A stretch of 60,283 nucleotides of DNA. It comes from Trebouxia sp. TZW2008. Taxonomy: Eukaryota; Chlorophyta; Trebouxiophyceae; Trebouxiales; Trebouxiaceae. The notes beneath the pieces were generated by a model. The model worked only from the letters and a program-made list of their open reading frames with translations. It was not told the DNA's origin and searched no databases. The position numbers and the translations under genes are program-made. The stretch spans positions 1 through 60,283 of the forward strand of contig BDIU01000228.1 in assembly GCA_002118135.1 (NCBI GenBank), written 5' to 3'. Below, one piece after another: positions 34,001 through 45,297 of this stretch (positions are counted from its first letter, which is position 1; the number at the start of each line of letters is the position of its first letter).

Positions 34001-34600
34001 AATCGCAGCGCAGATTTGACTGTACAGAAGCTGATCACACTCAGCAGAGACCTTGTATATGTGCTATACTGCATGATTCTGGTATTGCTGAAAGCATCTC
34101 ACATCTGGACAACTTACCTGAAAAGGAAAATGAACACAAAGCTTTTGTGTCCAGAGCATGTCAGTTGAATGCGAAGACTACCAAACACAACTCTAGTCAG
34201 CAAAGACGTACATCAAGGCAGACGCTCACTGTAACAACACACCATTTTGCAGCCAACTTATCAGGCGAGATGCCGATAAGAGCAACAAGCCTAATGCATA
34301 TACCAAAATCGTACCTCAAGAAGGGGAACGCAGGCTTGCAATGTGGCAAAACTGCTGCAAATGAGAACAAACCCTTTCAGCAGGCAGGAAAGCCTCTCAA
34401 AACAAACTAAACCAAGCCTGGTGCACTTTGTACATTGAGGGGAAAGCGCTCACCTGAGCTCTGGCCAGTATTGGTGTGGTAAAAAGGAAAACTGAGCTCT
34501 GGCCAGTATTGGTGTGGTAAAAAGGAAAATCCATTTCAGGAAAAAGCCAATCCTGGACTAAAACAATCCTTGACAACTAAAATAAAGGCAAAAGCGGTCA
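31081..34600. other. Intergenic region upstream of the PDR gene
   Basis: Probably contains the PDR promoter. A plus-strand frame at 31652-31972 (LQTLLAKTSGIGPYMVVPA) ends at a possible donor (TTCGAG then GTATAG) and could be an exon of an unrecognised gene, but no partner exon was found. The rest has short frames only, apart from a dispersed repeat near 33205-33300 and a short tandem duplication at about 34455-34530. Confidence 0.4.
33205..33300 (+). repeat. Dispersed repeat, copy 2
   Basis: Core CTTCAGAGTAACGACAATTC followed by GATGTAAGGAGAATTTTCTT. It closely resembles the copies at 37085-37185 and 27595-27690. Confidence 0.6.
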
Positions 34601-34601
34601 C

Positions 34602-37600
34602 CTGAGTTCTCGCCAGTATGGTTTTTCGTCTCCCACTTTTTCTTTCCAGAGGATTTCAATTTGCTCTTTAGTAGGCAAAGGCGTTTTTGCAGGTCTGCGG
34701 AAGCCCTTTTGCCTTGTATCGTGAACTTCTGGTGCCCCTTCCTCAATTGCTGATGCACCCGCCCCTGGCAATAGGCCTGCAAACACCAAGTGTTTTGGTG
34801 TGCAAGCCGCATAAATAGTGATCACGCGCAATGACTTATGACAACGCAGTTTGCTCCCCTGTAGGTGCTCTTCCCTCAATTGCTGATGCGCCAGCCCCTG
34901 GCAGTAGGCCTGCAAACACCAAGTGTTCTGGTATGCAAGCCGCATAAAATTGATCAAGCAATGAGTCGTAACAACGCGGTTTTGGTCCCCTATAGGTGGC
35001 CCTCCCTCAATTGCTGATGTGCACCAGCCTGGCAGTAGGCCTGCATACACCAAGTGTTTTGGTGTGCAAGCCGCATAAACAATGATCGAGCAATGAGTTA
35101 TGACAATGTAGTTTAGTTCCCTGTAGGTGCCCCCTCCTCAACTGCTGATGCGCCAACCCCTGGCAGTAGGCCTGCATACACCAACAGAGACTTTGGTGTG
35201 CAAGCCGCATAGATAATGAACAAGCAACGAGTTATGACAACGCGGTTTGGTTCCCTGCAGGGGCCCCTTCCTCAATTGCTGATGCGCCAACCCCAACCCC
35301 TGGCAATAGGCCTGCAAACACCAGGTTGTATCTGTACGCACACAGCACGAATAGTGCCCAAGCAATTTGGTCTTCTGTGTACGTCCCTCCAGGAGTTGCT
35401 GACAGGCTGTCCCCTGGCAATCGGCATGCACATATGCAATTTTTCCATATGCAAGCCGTATAAATGATGGTCAAGCAATTTGGTCCCCTGCAGGTGCCCC
35501 TTGAGGAAATGCTGATGGGCCAACCCCTGGCAATCGGCCTGCAGATACCAATCTGATTTTTATGCAAGCTGCATAAACAATTCACCAAACATTGGGACAA
35601 CGACTTGCAACCTGTGTAATAGAAAGTGTTACGCATAATGGAACTATGAAGAATGATAATAAACAAATGAACTGCAGAGTGCAGGTATGAAACAGACAAC
35701 AATCATAAATCAGATGTTCTGGAAAAAGTAGCGGCATTGACCAGCTGCAAATGCTGATTTTTTGCATGGCAAAGGGGTGGGAGGGTGAGTAAGTGGGTCT
35801 GAGTGAGTGGGTGGGTGGGTGGCTGAGTGGGTGGCTGGGTGAATGAGCGAGCGAGCGAGTGAGTGAGTGAGTGAGTGAGTGAGTGAGTGAGTGAGTGAGT
35901 GAGTGAGTGAGTGAGTGAGTGAGTGAGTGAGTGAGTGAGTGAGTGAGAGAGATGAATGAATGAGGCACCTTGAGGTGTTGCCTATAACAATCAAGTTGAA
36001 ACAGCATGACCTGCAACATGTGTGCCAAGCATGCAATGCTTCCAAACTTGTGAATGTTGATCAATCACCTGTTTCATATATTTTCTTCTCTGCGTCCCGT
36101 CGGTCTTTGTGGCGTTGCATCATCTGCTCCACTTGTGCTTTAGCTCTTGGATTATTCTGAACAGCTTTGTCTTTCATACTGCAAACCAGCACATGAACAT
36201 TCACTGCCTCATTGGAGAAAGCTTGCTAAACAGGCTTAAACCCAAGCAAACAGGCACAGCACAGCCCCAATCTTATTGTCACCATTATTCCAAAACTTAG
36301 GGTTGTCAGACTGAGCTCAAAGACACATGTACAGGCTGCTGCAGGGCACACTTGCAACTCTGCGCTTTGGTTGATTGCATAGTGATCCAAAGGACCTTGG
36401 ATTTCATGGGACTGCAAGAGTGGACAGAAAATGAGATGGACTTCGTTCATGCTAATGTTCATGAATGATCAACATTCTACTTCACAAACAAGCAGGCAGA
36501 CAGGGTTGCAAGCAATCACAAAAAGCATACAGAATGCGCATCAATGGCAGTGGCAATGCTTTTGTGCTGAAAGTAGGCAGACAACATTGCAAGCAATCAC
36601 AAAAAGCATACAGAATGCGCATCAATGGCGGTGGCAATACTTTTGTGCTTAAAGTAGGCAGACGACTTGCAAGCAATCACAAACAGCATACAGAACACGC
36701 ATCAATAGCAGTCGCAATGCTTTTGTGCTTACTTGTAGGCAGGCAACATTGCAAGCAATTGCAGAAAGCATACAGAGTACGCAATGCTTTTGTGCTTACT
36801 TGAATGCTACTTGGTTGCTGAACAGCATTGCTCCAAAGCACACAGCCACAAAGGGCACCATAAAAGACGCCCTGCAACAGCAAAGTGCACCGAATATCAG
36901 TAAGAATGGTCCAGGGCTGCCTCTTCAGACAAAGGCTTCTCCTGCAATGCCTAGTGGCGCAGATTTTCTTTCACTGTTATGTCTTGAATGGTCCAGGTTG
37001 GCACGAGACCTAACTGGTTGATGACAGGGGATGGCTCCAGTACAGTAACCGCTCTTTGTAAGGACACTTGATGTAGATTCTCAGTGTCAGACAATGCAAT
37101 CAGGAACCAAGCACTGCATGCTGACTGCATTGGCACCTCTGAGTAAGGACAATTCAATGTAAAGACAGTTTTCTTGGGGACCAAAACAGCTGTTACAAAG
37201 AAGAATTGCTGCTATTGTGAATCACAGAAGCAAAGGCTGCAGATTAGGTCATGCATCTTCTCGCAGCAGATGTGGACAGGTAGAACTCAGACACTGACAT
37301 GAACGAGGCATGTGAATCAGACCTGACAATGCGTCATGCATGACACATTCAGAGCCATGCATGACACATTCAGGGCCTCTGCACCCACCAAACTCCCAGT
37401 GACACACTGCAGCCTCGCTGGGCTTGCAGGGGCAGCTACCAAATTGGCTGCAGAACCCCGGCCAACTCAGCACAATGTATTCAGCAATGTGCTCCACCCA
37501 GACTCAAGCCCTTAGTGGGAGACAATTGATTGGTTCTGGGCGTACCTAGTTGGGCCAGCTGAGCCTGCCTAGCCCAGGTTTATATAAAAATGAATGAATT

Positions 37601-37860
37601 AGGTTGCAAAACAGATTTGACATTCAACTTGTGCATGTCAAGACAACAGATGCATAAGAGACAAAGCTACCTCTGGTTGAGTTGTCTGTCCAGAATCCAT
37701 TTTGCCAGCATGAGTAGACCTGCAGACACACAATGATGCTTTTTAAGCAAATTCTGAAGCATCATGCCAATGCCAAGAATCGACGACGCAAGCAACAGCC
37801 AAAGACCTGCACAGAGTTGCCACATATCCAGATAGCTTTGGCTGGTAAAGCTCTTGACAG
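34602..37860 (-). CDS. Unrecognised membrane protein, four in-phase exons (partial)
   Basis: I do not recognise the family. Exons that join in phase are: from about 37859 to 37671, 36871-36800, 36178-36069, 34776-34602. In order they give a hydrophobic segment LWLLLASSILGIGMMLQ, ILDRQLNQR, a second membrane segment FMVPFVAVCFGAMLFSN, a charged helix NPRAKAQVEQMMQRHKDRR, and a Pro/Lys-rich stretch ending WKEKVGDEKPYWRELR. All introns are GT-AG. The last exon ends in phase 2, so at least one more exon follows below 34602, and the N-terminus is upstream (a candidate exon is at 39707-39504). Inference: a small protein with two membrane helices and a charged cytosolic or matrix tail. The introns are filled with copies of exon edges. 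Confidence 0.5.
34860..35560 (-). repeat. About five copies of the 5' edge of exon 34776-34602
   Basis: Successive units of about 105-135 bp repeat the acceptor and exon head (coding sense GCCTATTGCCAGGGG, encoding LLPG..AS). They centre on about 34900, 35030, 35160, 35300, 35410 and 35535, diverging with dist­ance from the true exon. All lie in the intron before it. Confidence 0.88.
35828..35948. repeat. (TGAG)n microsatellite
   Basis: About 120 bp of GTGA/GAGT repeat, pure at 35861-35945. The Thr-His-Ser-Leu frame on the minus strand is simply this repeat. Confidence 0.97.
36475..36790. repeat. Tandem copies of the donor-side intron next to exon 36871-36800
   Basis: Four units of about 60-90 bp sharing CAAGCAATCACAAAAAGCAT and GCTTTTGTGCTTA, derived from the segment just after the exon's donor (36785-36800). 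Confidence 0.85.
37085..37185 (+). repeat. Dispersed repeat, copy 3
   Basis: Core CACCTCTGAGTAAGGACAAT then TCAATGTAAAGACAGTTTTC. It is intronic in the membrane-protein gene. Confidence 0.6.
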
Positions 37861-38099
37861 AAACATAGTTAGCATCAAAGAACAGCATTTGCCCTCGTCA
37901 AGCAGATTGTTGTGATGTTGCATGGATCACATCAAGGCCGGACACAGCAGTCACAAATGGAGCAAGCACAAAACAACACAGAAGCAGCTACAAAATCACG
38001 CAGAAAGTGAGAGTACAACAGATTGTACACTGTTGCAAGATCAGCTGTTGGCACACACATAAGGCCCATGCGCAAGGCATGGCACATGAGAGTGACACG

Positions 38100-38700
38100 C
38101 CAGCATAACATCGCACACACGGCAACATGTGCACTGTGCTAAGTGCATAATGCAATGATGTCGCTGCGGGCAAGACTTAGATGGCAACATGTGCATTACA
38201 CTAAGTGCATTGCCGGAATTGGCTGTGCTCATTGCACAATGCACCAATTTTGCTGAGGCAGGGAGAACATTTCAAACAGAATGCAAACAGTATGCCTTAA
38301 ACACATCTTTGTCTTCATGGCGCAAACTTCTCAGAACTTGTCACAGCTCAGTAAATCTACCTGCAAAGAAGGGCCAGAGCCAAAGTCGACTGAAGGGGTT
38401 GATTGTGTACCCCAGACCTGTACAGGAAAAAGCTCTTGTGAGCATCATCTACATGGACAGCACTGCGCATTATGAAAGTTGCCACACAGGTCGCTTTTGC
38501 GGAACCCTAAATATGATATGCAAAAGCAGCATTTGCAGCGAACTGCATGTTCAACATTCTATGCCAAAGCAGCACGTGCAATGAGGTGCATATTGACATC
38601 AAGTGAAAAAGCAGCATGTGCAATGAGGTGCATATTGACATGGCATGCAAAAGCAGCATGTACGGCAAACTGCATGATAGCATGGCATGCTGTGCCTGAT
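38100..38700. repeat. Cluster of short tandem repeats
   Basis: GCAACATGTGCA occurs near 38112 and 38182, each followed by a CTAAGTGCAT block. GCAGCATGTGCAATGAGGTG and its variants repeat at about 38572, 38612 and 38652 (period about 40-50 bp). No gene is supported within. Confidence 0.7.
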
Positions 38701-39503
38701 TTGCATGCTGAGCTGTTCCCTATACATTCGAAAATGCAAAGACGTTGACAACTGCTCAGTGACAGACATTACTTCTGCTTCATTGTGAATGCAAAAGCAC
38801 AATGCAACAGGGCTGCAGTTTGTATTGCCAAGAACCCATTATGAAACTTGTCCACAAAACAGCTACAATTGATGCAGGGAAGTCGTGAGGGATCAAAGAG
38901 TGTTCCAGTTTTTGATCACACTGTTGTCCACATTTCTTACCCATTGTTGTTAAAAAGGCTGTGTGCCGTGTGTGGCAAAACGTTATCTGCCAAATCTTCA
39001 GGAACATTGCAAGGATGATGGTGTTCTCAGCTGACACGCCTTTGAACGCACTCCTGCTTGGCCTGGTTTTCTGCAGTCCAGACAGCCCTCAATTGCCATA
39101 TGAACTAAACAATGCGGTCAGAGCAAACAAAGCATTCAGCCACTTGAGCACGCTATGAACTGCGCCGATCTGCTGAAAGCCATTGCCAATCGAAAATGCC
39201 ATTGCAAGCGTTGCCGTTTCTTTGCAGAATTCGACGCACTGTCAAGTGAAATCTGTACTTGGACCAAGTGCTCAGTGTTGATACACACTGCAATCTTTCA
39301 TGGCTATGTATGCTGCAGTAAACACATACCGTTTTTGTGTTGCTCTCCACTTCTTCAGCTGCAAACCCCTCAAATATTTCACCTTCGCCTGACGCAGCCT
39401 GCAGAGTAACAGCATTCAGCTGATACACAGGCAGAAGGAGCGGCATAAGGCGCAAGAGTATCTCAAAGGGTGAAATGTGTCCAAGCAGAGGACCGATGAT
39501 CAC

Positions 39504-39707
39504 CTGAGTGGTCATCGTGGGTCTTCCTGGCCGGGACCTCCTTGAGTGTGCGCACGAGAGACGATGACCCCGGCACATAGGTCTGGAAGGTGACACCTGT
39601 GACCCATTGCGCGGCTTGATCACGAACGCTGCAGATGGCTTGTGTGCGCCGCATCTGATCAAGCTCTGAGCGGAACGCACACAAAGTGTCCTGCTGGGCG
39701 ATATTGC
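39504..39707 (-). CDS. Candidate exon of the gene upstream of 37860
   Basis: An open segment between a TTGCAG acceptor and a CAG-GTGATC donor. It encodes CAFRSELDQMRRTQAICSVR followed by a Gly/Thr/Ser-rich stretch ending THDDHSG. Composition and splice sites look coding. It starts about 900 bp beyond the end of the JmjC gene on the same strand and could be a 5' exon of the membrane-protein gene. I could not join it in phase to the next exon candidate (39400-39330, EGEIFEGFAAEEVES), so the link is unproven. Confidence 0.4.
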
Positions 39708-40602
39708 CTGCAACAATGCAGTGTGTGAGTGCTGCAGACGACGTAGAGATCCTGCTGCCGGGAGCGAGCAGCGAGCGCGACTCACCAAACTGGATGAAGC
39801 CATTCGATTAGGCAAGCTCAACATCATTCCTAGCCCTTGCTTGCGGTGCCTTTGCCATCAACAGCAAACAGTTGCAGCGGCTTTCGAGCACGTGATTGCT
39901 GATATCGTCATGACTGGTGCCCGTGTTTCGGAGCGTGCCTCGAAGCTTCAGAAAACGCTTCAATGGCAACCTTTTTAGAATGCCCTTGGCAATGTCATGC
40001 AGGTAGCATAGCTGCAGCTTCCTACTGGATCCACTCAATAGCAGCAATATAAAAATGTATTTCTACAGTTAAGATTTCATGAAAAACAGAGCGCGTGTGG
40101 CATGAAAGGCATTGCTAGCTAGATGGCGTCTTCACACTGCTACAGCAATGAAAAGCTGCTGCAAGAGTATACTAGCACGTACAAGTGCTCACCTTACAGC
40201 TGTGCATTGAGCACAAATGCAGCTTACAATCCCCAGCTGCGCAGACCGCATGCTCTGATGGTGACCTGATGATTGATGCCCTCCCACAAGTCAACTCAGA
40301 GTGTCTGCTGTAAACCAGGAAGTCAGGTTTGCCCAACACGACGCTTCAGGCATTGACTGGTCATGTCTGCTCTTTTGCGCTGGGCTGAGCAAAAGCCCGA
40401 GCCCCCCGAATCTGACTCCAAAATAAATTTCTTCACTTCTATTATAATACCTAACATGTGTCAAACAATTTCTGATCGAAACTTCAAAGTCACTTGAGCA
40501 TGAAGGTATCTGCAACACCACTCACACTAAAGCTATACGTGTGCCGCACGATTTCCCTCAGAGTGTAGTACACAGTCATGGCAGTTGTCACATGCCAGCT
40601 TT

Positions 40603-43600
40603 TCACACAGTTTTCAAGCAGCCATAAACATGACTGGCCATTTCAAGTAGCTCTTCTGCTCTGTCTCTGCTGATGTTCTGCCTGTCTACATACTTTTGCC
40701 ACCGTTGGTATAGGGCTTTCAGGGCCTCTGGGGTGCAAACCTCCTCAGTATACCAATTGCATGCTTCCTCAGATATACTGAAGCCTGTGCTAAGTGACCA
40801 GCGCCAAGAGCAGCCCTGCAAACATGACAAAACGGCTCTCAAATACAAAGAGACTAAGGAACAGATGCTGTCATTAACAATCCATGTGAGCGCACGCATG
40901 AGAAGTTTGTCATTGGAACCACCCAGTAATAATTGGGAGAGCGACATCGCTGAGGGAAATGCTGTCCATGCTCTTGATTGGCATGAATGTTGCTGCAGCC
41001 AAAAAAGCTGGGACACTCAAAGGCAGTAAGACAAGGAGACGGTGCCTGGCAACGCACATGGACCCCTGGCATGCTTTGATGGCAGCTGAGCTGACATGCT
41101 GTTTTGAATGCTCATAGACAAGATTATGCTTGCTTGCACGCATGTGTAGCCTGCACTTGTCTAGCACACCAGCAAACATGCTGTCTTGCAACTAGTAGAT
41201 GCTGTTGCGCGCAGTAATGATAATGCACACATTCATGCGTGCAAGAGCATTGACTTGTCGCACGATCAACATGTTTGCTTGCGCAGGTGTGGTTGGAGCT
41301 CATTGTGCACACCATCAAACATATTTGAGGTGCACCAGCAGTGACTAGTGGCACGAACAGCATGCTTCCTGGAGCATCTGTGTAATTTGATTCGTATGTA
41401 GCCTGAGCATGATAGCTGTCAAGCATGCTTGTGGCTAATAGACATGACAAACATGAAAAAACCAGGTACTGGAGGAGGAGAGCTGCACTGCGAAGCGCAA
41501 TGCTGCATACGCCTTTGATTAACATGTATATCAGTATTGTAAGGAAGCAGCTCTGGCAGTTGAAGACAGCAAGGGCAGAATGTTTGATAATGTGCAAAGT
41601 CATACCTGCATCTCTACCGTTTCGCCAGGATTCTGCGGAATTCGCTTGACGCCTAGTTTCTCCATCTCTTCCGCATTGAGGGATGGTACAAAGCTGTGTG
41701 TGCCTGCAGCATACAAACAAGGGGTGTTGCATAAGCAGGAAAGCAAATTGTAGCCATGCTGATCACATGGCTTGATTGCTCATTGACAGCAACCTTTGCC
41801 ATGATAACTTTTGCATTCAAGTACATATCGCCAACTTGGTTACATTCCTTAATGAACCTCAACTTTATGGCAGTCAAAATCAGGTGCTGGTTGCCATCTG
41901 CCGAGGCCATGATTGCTTTGCAAATCTTAGCACTAATCAGCGCACTCATCTCTTGTTGAGACTCTCAATACAAGGACATTGGATGCAGGACATTCTCTTG
42001 ATCAAATCTGTGCAATGGGGACTCAATGACTGCATGTCAACAGCAGTGATTGATGTGAAAGAATGACTTGACGAGGCTCAGTGACCTTGTTACTCGACGC
42101 AGCCATTTGAAGCTGCAACGACTGTAAGAGTGGATTCCGCAATTGCTTGCTTGGCATGACTCATGGCTGTTGTGCTGCATTGCTTCAATAGTGACAGGCA
42201 CTTGTTTTCAACAAAATCCAGACAAAAAATGACGCACCGCCTTCAAGGCTTTCAATGTAGCCTGGCCGAGTTGCTTCCAGCCATGCTTCAAAGCTGCTTG
42301 ATCTAGACTCAGGAACATAGTACCAGATCTTTGTAGCGCCGCAGATCATTGTGTTGCTCATGGCCATGAGGCATCTACCCAACTGAGGTGGAGTATGACT
42401 AAACAAGCTACCAAACCTGCACATCAAACCAGTAGATCATGTGATTATGTGACGTGATCAAGGCTTGATGGTGCATGTGTGTGTCTTATACTGCTGCTGC
42501 ATCACCTGACAACTCCGTATTGGTAGTATGGCCTCAAAGGCCCGCGAATGACTGTTTTTTTGGGGTCTATGCCCATGCAACAAATTGCTGTTGGGACTAT
42601 TGATGGAAGCCTGGATGGGTCTGGTACCTGCAGCACGCCTGATGTCTCAAGTGAAGCAATCCAAATCTGACATACACAGTTGATTTGGCTGACGCACCCA
42701 GCTGCCTCCAGTTAGTTTCAGGATGTTGTCCTCGTACAAGCTGCTGTGCTCCACAGAGTCTGGAATCCAGGTGGCATCGACACCAGCCTGCTGCAAACAT
42801 TTCAAGTGCTCCTGTGGCAGGCTCGGCGGCGTCAGGGTGGTCAGTTGTGCGTACAGGCCGGTCTTCGACGAGTCAAGAGGGGTGGTCTGCTTCACAATTG
42901 TTATATCGCCTGTCATGGAGAGTTTGCCGTAAGCACACGCCAGCAGGCGCTCGTCATCCCACTGCACCATGCGTGCAGCACAGGAAGCAGTCGCCTTGCT
43001 GCCTGCGCCAAGGCGGGGCGCTGCCGTGAGCTGCAGGTGCTTACTCATGCTGCACATGGCACGCACGTGGAGGTCACAGGAGTGCAACTTGCCTAAAAGA
43101 CTTGCATGTCTTGCATGGCTACAGGGAAGCGACTACAGCAAGCTGCATCAATCTGGACTCCGGCATTGTGCAGCAACACAATCTTCCGTGTCTATGCCGC
43201 CTTGACCGAGCTGCAGGACCTCCAGCAGTCATACTGAATTTTGGCCACAAGGTCTGCATGACATGCACAGCATGCTGTATATGACCATAATATAAATTGA
43301 ACATATGATTATATGTGCATGCCAAACTACCTTATTCAAACATCAGTGTCGCAAGGTCGACCTGCCTCGCCATGGTCTTCTGTCCCAAGGGCTTGGGTGA
43401 GGTCAGGACAAGAGTGCACAATGTCATATTGAAATCAGGTGTGCAGTTGTACAGGCTTCAGAAACATGGCAGATATTACATGGTAGGAGCGCAAGCTTGA
43501 GGAGATATGCTGCTCAACTCTTATCAGATAGCAGTCTCGGCTGCTGTACCACTCTGAGAAGTGAATGGGAACGCCGGTTTTAAGGATGCCACTTCAGTAG

Positions 43601-44485
43601 GTCTGCAATGCGTAGTTATTCATGAATGACTTGGCTGAATACGGCTGTCAACAGGTCAGCTTGCACACACTTGAATGTGTGATGTAGCACAAGTCGGCAT
43701 GACTGCCAACGCTTTGCCAGCTTAGCGCTTTTAAATCCAAATGCCAATGAGCCAGTCACTATAGACATCATTGTAGCATTTCACAAAGTGAGGCAAGCTC
43801 AAGCTGGCGCCACCAAAAGGCGGGAAAGTAAGGGAACATTGGGAAAGTGAGATATGTTGCTCAGGGAAAAGCGCAACAAAAGGCCGCTCAGGCTGGACAA
43901 GATACGATGCGCTCAACAACAGATCCGAGAGACTGCAGACGGCGGCTACAGGAATTGTTCCTGTCAAGCGCCACAACTCTGAGGCATGTGCTGAGCCTGG
44001 TACAAAACCTGCAGCACGCCGTTGCGTACACTGTAAACTGCAAGACCAACAAGGACATCGTCGACACATGCTTCTGATGCCAATCTGCTGCATATGCATT
44101 GCAGCAGCTGCATTGCCTCAAAGCTGCTGCTCGTGATCACAAGCGCCGCTTCAGTGACAACGCTATCAATTGGTCACGCATGGTGCTGCAGGCATTTTCA
44201 GACATCATGAAAGCATGATCACATTGCTGGGGTTGAGCGCAGAAGATAAAACAAAAAGATAAGCCTATGCTGTCAGTCAATATAGCTGGTGCCATTGTGC
44301 ATAAAAGCTACTTGGGTTGGCATTGTAGCTGGAAGCTATTGATTGCCCCTACCTGATGCATTGACTTCAGGGAAGGTCCCCACAGCCAACGAAACATCAT
44401 CTAGGTCAAAACGAGTACATTGAAATAGGTTTTTTTCAGTTGGGCGTTTGGCAGTGGAAAATCTTGTTGGCGCAGCAAGGTTGCC
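40603..44485 (-). CDS. JmjC-domain protein, apparently without the HxE iron ligands
   Basis: In-phase GT-AG exons: 44485-44353, 43092-42676, 42551-42506, 42416-42238, 41703-41606, 41007-40603 (425 codons plus stop TGA; N-terminus upstream not defined). The JmjC core is recognised in order: PLRPYYQYGVVRFGSLFS, ICGATKIWYYVPES, then GVKRIPQNPGETVEM (family: GVPVYRVVQNPGEFV), then QQHSCQSRAW aligning with the YHAGF block and its His. Between FGSLFS and ICGATK the segment has exactly the family length, but the WHxED positions read PQLGR, so His and Glu/Asp of the Fe(II) site are missing. Known: JmjC enzymes demethylate histone lysines using Fe(II) and 2-oxoglutarate, while some members (JARID2, Epe1-like) are non-catalytic. 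Inference: a chromatin scaffold or pseudo-demethylase. The final exon may contain a further short intron. Confidence 0.65.
43840..44217 (+). pseudogene. Antisense open frame with one stop, unknown origin
   Basis: On the strand opposite the JmjC gene, inside its first known intron, a frame of about 125 codons is interrupted by a single TGA (at about 44077). It runs through DCRRRLQELFLSSATTLRH and then LKAAARDHKRRFSDNAINW. It looks helical and basic like part of a real protein, but I do not recognise it. It may be the remnant of a mobile element or a retrocopy. Confidence 0.3.
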
Positions 44486-45297
44486 CTGTGGGATGGAAGA
44501 TGAAGCTCTCCTCAGGCAGTCAGCCAGAACAAGGTAGGAGATCCCATCAGTCTCTCCCAGATTGATCTAGTTGTAGTAGGTCAAAGCATTCATCTGAAAG
44601 CTGTGATACATTGAACAAGTTGCCCAGCAGACTGGAAGAGTATGGAACGTCAGCAGCCATCAGCATGTCAAAAACAGAGTCTGGCAAATAGAAACGCTCT
44701 GAGACCATGACCCTTCCTGCCAGACTGTGCGAGATCCTCAGTGTGATCATGAGTCCTGGGATGCTAGGTGCTTGTGCGAACAGCCCTGATCGCAGCGCAG
44801 AAATGCACACCTCTTCACCAAGAACACTTGATGATGATGCCAGAATGGCAAAGATTGCAATCGGTAAAACTGATCACGACAAAAAGAGTAATTGACAAAG
44901 AGCATACTTGTGATTCTGCAAACGCCACCTGGTTCAGACAACTGTGTTTTTATAGATCAATACTGCTCATGATTTTGAAGTTTAAAGACTGTACTTTGAA
45001 GACATCATTCAGCAATAATTAATGTAGTTTTATGGTACAGCACAATTTATGATACGCACCTGGATGCTGCAGACACTGAGGCATGTCTGTTATAGCATTC
45101 AGTTGATGGCAATAGTACGGCGTGCGTGCTGATTTGAGAATGCTTTGGACTTAGGTGCTGTAGCTGCCATTCTGCAGCCACAGAGGCTGCGTTTAGTATC
45201 CTGAAGAGGCACGATCAAAGTCTCGTGATGAGCTAGTTTGCTCGAACCTGCCACTTGCGGGCAATTTGCCGCAGATGCAAACGATACAGCATTCGCG
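44486..45297. other. Divergent upstream region of the JmjC and channel genes
   Basis: The JmjC gene (minus) and the channel gene (plus) are head to head, so promoters of both should lie here. A minus-strand frame at about 44875-44547 (MITLRISHSLAGRVMVSERF) is open for over 100 codons without a good splice link. It may be a 5' exon of the JmjC gene. No TATA box was assigned. Confidence 0.4.

Noticed and set aside
35582..36064. Thr-His-Ser-Leu repeat protein on the minus strand
   Set aside because: It is only the (TGAG)n microsatellite read in one frame.
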